Source: Acidobacteriota bacterium (GTDB lineage: Bacteria > Acidobacteriota > Terriglobia > Terriglobales > Acidobacteriaceae). Taken from it: a stretch of 5,108 nt of DNA. Position numbers and translations under genes: made by a program. The stretch covers positions 1 through 5,108 of the forward strand of contig JAFAPG010000593.1 of NCBI GenBank assembly GCA_019247235.1, written 5' to 3'. Below, piece after piece: positions 1-2,997 of the stretch. Each line of letters begins with the position of its first letter. Position 1 is the stretch's first letter. The notes under the pieces are model-generated. The model saw nothing but the letters and a program-made list of their open reading frames with translations, did not search any database and was not told the DNA's origin.

Positions 1-1
1 G

Positions 2-853
2 CTGAAGGTCTATGAGATCCCGGATGTAGGGGCGGCGGGAAAAGGCAAGCATGTGGGCAATCTGGTGGCCTTGCCGGCAGGTGAGACCGTGAAGTCGATG
101 CTGGCGGTGCGCAACCTCGAAGAAGCTGGCAAATACGTTTTCTTTGCCACCCGCAACGGCACGGTAAAGAAAACCGAGCTCAAGGATTTCTCGAATGTGC
201 TCTCACGCGGGATTATCGCCATCGGGATTGAAAAGGGCGACGAACTGGTGGGCACGACTCTGACCGACGGCAGCCAGATCGTCTTTTTGGCCTCCCACGA
301 CGGAAAAGCCATACGCTTTGAAGAGTCCGATGTGCGGTCAATGGGCCGTCCCGCCTTCGGAGTCCGCGGCATGAGCCTCGAAGCAGCAGACTATATTGTC
401 GGCATGGCGGCCACCGCCAAAGACCCGGAGAAGGCCGAGGCCGAGGTGGAGAACGTCAAAGCCAAATCGGGAGTGCCAGAAGCGACAGCCACGGATGAAA
501 CTTTGCCAGTTCGAGGTTCGCTGATCTTGTCGGTAACCGAAAATGGATATGGCAAGCGCACTCCCGCAGATGAGTACCGCCTGCAAGGCAGGGGTGGGTC
601 GGGGGTAATCAACGTGAAAACCACCGAACGGAATGGCAAGGTGGTCTCGATTGCCCAGGTATCAGAGGAATCCGAGGTCATGCTCATCAGTCAATACGGC
701 AAAATTATCCGCATGGACTCAAGCACTATCCGCGAATCCGGGCGTTCGGCGCAAGGCGTTCGTCTGCTGAATATGGAAGCGGGCGATCGTGTGGCCGCAG
801 CGGTTGTTATTCCCCCTGAGGAAGATGCCAGTGGCGGAGGCTTAATTCAGTAG
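2..853 (+). CDS. gyrA: DNA gyrase subunit A, C-terminal part (5' end cut by window edge)
   Basis: GyrA is the breakage-reunion subunit of gyrase, a cytoplasmic GyrA2GyrB2 enzyme that introduces negative supercoils using ATP. Only the last 283 residues are here; the catalytic tyrosine domain and the GyrA box lie upstream of the window. What remains is the beta-pinwheel that wraps DNA. Repeated blade signatures are visible: KGKHVGNLVAL near residues 14-24, then two copies of the G-K-x-I-R-(F/M) ... R ... GR-x-A-x-GVR pattern at about 101-122 and 233-254. Residues 137-171 form a Lys/Glu/Ala-rich insert between blades that looks disordered. The tail after the last blade is short (PPEEDASGGGLIQ) and only weakly acidic, unlike the longer acidic tail of E. 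coli GyrA. The frame is open from base 2 and ends with TAG at 851-853. The internal ATG at 53 is not the start. ParC is the main alternative, but the blade number and GVRG repeats favour GyrA. Confidence 0.95.
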   Translation: MKVYEIPDVGAAGKGKHVGNLVALPAGETVKSMLAVRNLEEAGKYVFFATRNGTVKKTELKDFSNVLSRGIIAIGIEKGDELVGTTLTDGSQIVFLASHDGKAIRFEESDVRSMGRPAFGVRGMSLEAADYIVGMAATAKDPEKAEAEVENVKAKSGVPEATATDETLPVRGSLILSVTENGYGKRTPADEYRLQGRGGSGVINVKTTERNGKVVSIAQVSEESEVMLISQYGKIIRMDSSTIRESGRSAQGVRLLNMEAGDRVAAAVVIPPEEDASGGGLIQ

Positions 854-872
854 CAGCAGGACGGGCCATGAT

Positions 873-907
873 CCCCGCCCCCCCTGGTGCCTCGCCCCGC
901 TCCCCCC
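873..907 (-). other. G-rich tract on the - strand, G-quadruplex-capable (C-rich on the + strand)
   Basis: Just after the gyrA stop the + strand carries four C runs of 4, 7, 4 and 6 bases at 873-876, 878-884, 895-898 and 902-907, with gaps of 1, 10 and 3 bases. The complement therefore has four G runs long enough for an intramolecular G-quadruplex, although the 10-base loop is long. The gyrA mRNA would be very C-rich here, which could also help Rho loading. No hairpin plus T-tract terminator for gyrA was found, so Rho-type ending is a reasonable inference but unproven. Confidence 0.45.
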
Positions 908-942
908 GGGCGTAGGACTAGGATTTAGAAGGCCCTGCATAT

Positions 943-980
943 GCCTAGGTGGGGGAAACGTTTCTCTGCTGCTCCTAGGC
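943..980. promoter_or_regulatory. Nested inverted repeats, operator-like
   Basis: GCCTAGG at 943-949 is matched by its inverse CCTAGGC at 974-980. Between them lies a perfect 10-base palindrome, GAAACGTTTC, at 955-964. A further palindrome, GCATATGC, sits at 937-944. A central CG flanked by AAA/TTT is the shape of operators bound by LacI/GalR-family repressors, so a repressor site upstream of the YtxH gene is a possible reading. No regulator gene is present in the window. The outer arms could instead form a 7-bp hairpin with a 24-base loop in RNA. Confidence 0.35.
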
Positions 981-991
981 TTCCAACCGCG

Positions 992-1019
992 TTGTCCTTT
1001 TTTGGCATCTTCATAACTG
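992..1019 (+). promoter_or_regulatory. Weak candidate sigma-70 promoter for the YtxH gene
   Basis: TTGTCC at 992-997 and TAACTG at 1014-1019 are separated by 16 bases, and the pair lies 12 bases downstream of the nested palindromes. The -10 box is a poor match because it lacks the final T. An overlapping alternative uses TTGGCA at 1002-1007 with TAACCT at 1024-1029, but that would start transcription inside or beyond the ribosome binding site. Confidence 0.25.
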
Positions 1020-1033
1020 CAATTAACCTTGCC

Positions 1034-1038
1034 GGAGG
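1034..1038 (+). promoter_or_regulatory. Shine-Dalgarno site of the YtxH gene
   Basis: GGAGG ends 6 bases before the ATG at 1045, which is good spacing and decides the start in favour of 1045 over the in-frame ATG at 1066. It is the only clear Shine-Dalgarno before any gene start in this window. Confidence 0.75.
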
Positions 1039-1044
1039 CGCAGT

Positions 1045-1419
1045 ATGAGACTACGCAAAGAAAAAATGTTGTGGAATTTAGTTCTGGGAACCGGCGTGTA
1101 TCTGCTCGACCATCTACGGGATAGGATTACCGACGGAGTTGGCGATCTGGGCGAGCGAGCGCGCGAAACCTACGGTGAAGCTTCTCGGCGCGTCAGCCGC
1201 GCTTCTGATGCCATCCGCGGCGAGGACCATGGATTTAGCTCGGTCGCCGCTCTTTTAATCGGCGTTGGCTTAGGTGTCGGGGTAGGAATGCTGCTCGCTC
1301 CCGCGAGTGGCGAAGAAACCCGCAGCACGATCTCCAACAAGGTACAAGAGTTCGGCGATCGCATGCGCGATAAGTTTTCCGCTGAGCGCCCCTCGGCCAG
1401 CGGAACCTACGGAACTTAA
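1045..1419 (+). CDS. YtxH-domain small membrane-anchored protein
   Basis: A 124-residue protein, full length for the YtxH family. These proteins are common in bacteria and often linked to general stress, but their biochemical role is unknown. The family signature is clear: a Gly/Val-rich hydrophobic segment at about 65-85 followed directly by LLAPASGEETR (83-93) and then a charged amphipathic helix to about residue 111. Residues 9-21 are also hydrophobic, and 22-57 form a highly charged helix rich in Arg and Glu, so the N-terminus may associate with the membrane as well. The C-terminus is a short Ser/Gly/Thr tail. The start at 1045 is supported by GGAGG with 6-base spacing. The gene stands alone, 191 bases after gyrA, with an operator-like palindrome upstream and a strong hairpin downstream. 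Family assignment is confident; function is not. Confidence 0.85.
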   Translation: MRLRKEKMLWNLVLGTGVYLLDHLRDRITDGVGDLGERARETYGEASRRVSRASDAIRGEDHGFSSVAALLIGVGLGVGVGMLLAPASGEETRSTISNKVQEFGDRMRDKFSAERPSASGTYGT

Positions 1420-1447
1420 CCTCCCCATAGAACGCTGTCTCGATTGG

Positions 1448-1512
1448 GGACCCATTGGCCATGGGCGCCGTTTGTAGGCGCCCGTGTGCCCGAATGAGCC
1501 CAACATGGGTCC
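1448..1512 (+). terminator. Large imperfect hairpin after the YtxH gene, possible terminator or structured 3' end
   Basis: The core is GGGCGCC (1463-1469), a 7-base loop, then GGCGCCC (1477-1483). The stem extends outward through CAT/GTG with one G-U pair, GGC (1457-1459) with GCC (1488-1490) across a bulged T, and CATT (1453-1456) with AATG (1493-1496) across a 2-base bulge, about 17 pairs in all. An alternative outer stem pairs GGACCCAT (1448-1455) with ATGGGTCC (1505-1512). No T-tract follows, so it is not a classical intrinsic terminator. It may protect the mRNA 3' end or act with Rho. Confidence 0.5.
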
Positions 1513-1563
1513 TAACCACTCCGCCTACTAGCTCGCGCTCCCCTCCACCTGTGAGTGCTTGCC

Positions 1564-1598
1564 CCTTACCCTGTACCTAGATCACAAGGTAGGGAAGG
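1564..1598. repeat. Imperfect inverted repeat upstream of the TauE-like gene
   Basis: The left arm CCTTaCCCTgtACCT (1564-1578) mirrors the right arm AGGTAGGGAAGG (1587-1598) around an 8-base spacer, giving about 12 pairs once small bulges are allowed. No T-tract follows. It lies about 75 bases before the next gene start, so it could be an operator, or a processing hairpin of an upstream transcript. No function can be assigned. Confidence 0.35.
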
Positions 1599-1636
1599 AT
1601 AATTCGGGGACGGTGGCTGGGCTGAAATTGTGAGCC

Positions 1637-1665
1637 TTGGTCTTTTCATGGTACATCTCTAAATA
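1637..1665 (+). promoter_or_regulatory. Weak candidate promoter for the TauE-like gene
   Basis: TTGGTC (1637-1642) and TAAATA (1660-1665) are 17 bases apart, and the second box ends 7 bases before the TTG start at 1673. Transcription from it would begin at or next to the start codon. The -10 match is poor because the conserved final T is missing. Confidence 0.22.
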
Positions 1666-1672
1666 ACTTAAC

Positions 1673-2440
1673 TTGCTTAACCTTCCCACGGCACTGCTTT
1701 TATTATTGGCCGCTGTGCTCGGCGGCGCACTGAACGCAGTCGCCGGTGGCGGAAGCTTCATTACCTTCCCCACGCTGCTGTTCAGCGGAGTGTCTCCAGT
1801 ACCTGCCAATGCCACCAATACGGTCGCTCTTTGGACTGGCCTTGCCGTGAGCGGCGGCACCTTTCGGCACCATCTGAACGCCGGTCGACAGATTCTATAT
1901 TCCTTGGTGGCCGCGAGTGTTCTTGGCGGAAGCCTGGGTGCGATCCTGCTGCTGCGAACCCCGGCCCACACCTTCATGCGAATTCTCCCCTGGCTCATGC
2001 TCTCGGCCACGTTGTTATTTGTCTTGGGCCGTCGCTCGGCAGGCTCCAACTCCGCTTCGCTGGTCGAGCGCACTAGCCCCCGAGCCATTCTGCTGGCCTC
2101 GAGTTTTCAGCTCCTGGTTGGGATCTACGGAGGCTACTTTGGAGGGGGGATGGGAATTGTCATCTTGGCCATGCTTGCCGCCTTGGGCATGGGCGACATT
2201 CATGAGATGAATGCCCTGAAGACGATCCTGAGCAGCGCAATCAATGGCATGGCGGTAATTGTATTCGTGGCATCGCGCGCCGTGTATTGGCGGCAAGCAC
2301 TGGTCATGATCGTGGGGGCCGCGCTAGGCGGCTATTTCGGCGCGCACTTTTCGTTGCGTCTGGCGCAGAGCTGGATACGGGGTTTCGTCATTGTTGTGGG
2401 CTCGACCATGACGGCTTACTTCTTCTTCCGCAGCTACTGA
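1673..2440 (+). CDS. TauE/SafE family (DUF81) membrane permease
   Basis: A 255-residue integral membrane protein of usual length for TauE/SafE proteins, which are proposed exporters of sulfite, sulfoacetate or related anions; substrates vary and cannot be read from the sequence. The two-repeat layout is visible. GGALNAVAGGGSFITFPTLL at 17-36 and GIYGGYFGGGMGIVILAML at 150-168 are the paired Gly-rich signatures, each within a hydrophobic hairpin. About seven or eight hydrophobic segments are seen (roughly 5-25, 45-62, 75-95, 103-119, 138-170, 183-201, 207-225, 236-253), with the polar loop 120-137 separating the halves. The start is TTG at 1673: an in-frame TAA at 1664-1666 excludes anything further upstream, and the next alternatives (TTG, codon 12; GTG, codon 15) would cut the first helix. 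There is no Shine-Dalgarno. No sulfur-metabolism gene is adjacent. Confidence 0.85.
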   Translation: MLNLPTALLLLLAAVLGGALNAVAGGGSFITFPTLLFSGVSPVPANATNTVALWTGLAVSGGTFRHHLNAGRQILYSLVAASVLGGSLGAILLLRTPAHTFMRILPWLMLSATLLFVLGRRSAGSNSASLVERTSPRAILLASSFQLLVGIYGGYFGGGMGIVILAMLAALGMGDIHEMNALKTILSSAINGMAVIVFVASRAVYWRQALVMIVGAALGGYFGAHFSLRLAQSWIRGFVIVVGSTMTAYFFFRSY

Positions 2441-2450
2441 CGATGCCCTC

Positions 2451-2472
2451 TGCACAAAATTAAACTTGTGTA
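2451..2472 (+). terminator. Small stem-loop after the TauE-like gene
   Basis: TGCACAA (2451-2457) can pair with TTGTGTA (2466-2472), seven pairs including one G-U, around an AT-rich 8-base loop, starting 10 bases after the stop codon. The stem is AT-rich and no T-tract follows, so termination here would be weak. It could equally be a protein-binding inverted repeat. Confidence 0.3.
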
Positions 2473-2539
2473 GAAGGCCTCCGTGCTCCCTGTCCTGGTA
2501 GGCGATCGCCTGGGGGCAATTCGCCAGCCGAAGGCAGAC

Positions 2540-2593
2540 GGTCTTGCCAGGAAGGCCTTCGGGCTAGCTCCACAGCTTAATCTGCGCAAGACC
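2540..2593 (+). other. Long hairpin with UUCG-capped tip in the intergenic region
   Basis: GGTCTTGC (2540-2547) is the exact inverse of GCAAGACC (2586-2593). Inside it, CAGG (2548-2551) pairs with TCTG (2581-2584) past one bulged base, and AAG (2552-2554) with CTT (2576-2578) past two more. The tip holds GCC-TTCG-GGC (2555-2564), the C(UUCG)G tetraloop. The alternative stem TCCTGGTA (2493-2500) with TGCCAGGA (2545-2552) uses the same bases and excludes the first. It lies just before the -10 box of the next gene. It may be a 3' structure of the TauE-like transcript; the role is unknown. Confidence 0.45.
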
Positions 2594-2604
2594 AGAGGAT
2601 TGGC

Positions 2605-2610
2605 TATACT
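2605..2610 (+). promoter_or_regulatory. -10 box, probably giving a leaderless mRNA
   Basis: TATACT matches the sigma-70 -10 consensus at five of six positions and ends 9 bases before the ATG at 2620. Transcription would therefore start within a few bases of the start codon. No convincing -35 box is seen at 16-18 bases upstream. Confidence 0.5.
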
Positions 2611-2619
2611 GTTGGGCGT

Positions 2620-2835
2620 ATGGATATCGAGCAGGTCATTGCCGAAATCGAATCATTAGAGCGCATGTTCGCGGTGCCCGACGCTCGGCCGCTCCGTCCG
2701 AGCGACCTCTCGGCGGCCAATCGAAAGCACGACCAAAAGCTCGCCAACAGCCCTTGGTTTCGGCTTTGGCAGAGCTACGGCGTCTGTTGTCGATCCGAAT
2801 CCCCGGTGCTCCGTATTGGGGAAATCGAGAGCTAA
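2620..2835 (+). CDS. Small uncharacterised 71-aa protein
   Basis: The protein has an acidic amphipathic helix at the N-terminus (DIEQVIAEIESLERMF, residues 2-17), a proline-containing linker (PDARPLRPSDL, 20-30), a charged helix (31-43), and a compact motif, NSPWFRLWQSYGVCCR (43-58), with two Trp and adjacent Cys. I recall similar short proteins with this N-terminus in Acidobacteria but know of no function. There is no signal peptide or membrane segment, so it is probably cytoplasmic. Two cysteines are not enough to claim a metal site. ATG 2620 is the only usable start: the in-frame stop at 2578-2580 is followed by no other ATG, GTG or TTG. There is no Shine-Dalgarno at working distance; AGAGGA at 2594-2599 is too far away. 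A TATACT box ends 9 bases upstream, pointing to leaderless translation. The frame ends with TAA at 2833-2835. Confidence 0.65.
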   Translation: MDIEQVIAEIESLERMFAVPDARPLRPSDLSAANRKHDQKLANSPWFRLWQSYGVCCRSESPVLRIGEIES

Positions 2836-2858
2836 AGGCAACGAGAAAACGTGCGCCT

Positions 2859-2896
2859 GTGACCCGACGGGCCACTCCCCTACTCTTTATTTTTTA
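2859..2896 (+). terminator. Weak terminator candidate after the 71-aa gene
   Basis: GTGACCC (2859-2865) and GGGCCAC (2869-2875) form a 6-pair stem with one A/C mismatch and a 3-base loop. A T-rich stretch, TCTTTATTTTTT, follows, but it starts about 8 bases after the stem rather than directly behind it. Intrinsic termination would be inefficient; this is the only hairpin in the window with a T-rich stretch close behind it. Confidence 0.3.
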
Positions 2897-2982
2897 CCTG
2901 ACCTTCCTTGCTAGCACCTGTCGATCTTTTTGCCGCTGCCACCCGAGCTTCGGCCTCGAACTCAGATGGCGAGCTCCTCTGG

Positions 2983-2988
2983 TAGACT
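2983..2988 (+). promoter_or_regulatory. -10 box, probably giving a leaderless mRNA
   Basis: TAGACT (TANNNT) ends 9 bases before the ATG at 2998, the same spacing as the TATACT box of the preceding gene. Its first three bases, TAG, are also the in-frame stop that blocks any earlier start. No clear -35 box is seen. Confidence 0.45.
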
Positions 2989-2997
2989 GCGTCTCTT

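Noticed and set aside
852..973. AGCAGCAG (852-859) against CTGCTGCT (966-973) as a long-range stem
   Set aside because: Only 8 bases, simple-repeat-like and over 100 bases apart; easily fortuitous.
1235..1519. - strand frames running from the YtxH gene into the following gap
   Set aside because: Antisense to the YtxH signature; composition is Arg-rich and unlike a real protein.
1420..1672. Possible tRNA or known small RNA in the gap
   Set aside because: Hairpins are present but no cloverleaf, T-loop GTTCNANNC or other conserved RNA motif was found.
1582..2088. - strand open frame of 168 aa
   Set aside because: Antisense to the first half of the TauE-like gene, whose family signatures are clear on the + strand.
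2500..2511. Perfect palindrome AGGCGATCGCCT, HIP1-like
   Set aside because: Contains GCGATCGC, but no dense repetition of the octamer is seen elsewhere in the window, so it is probably chance in GC-rich DNA.
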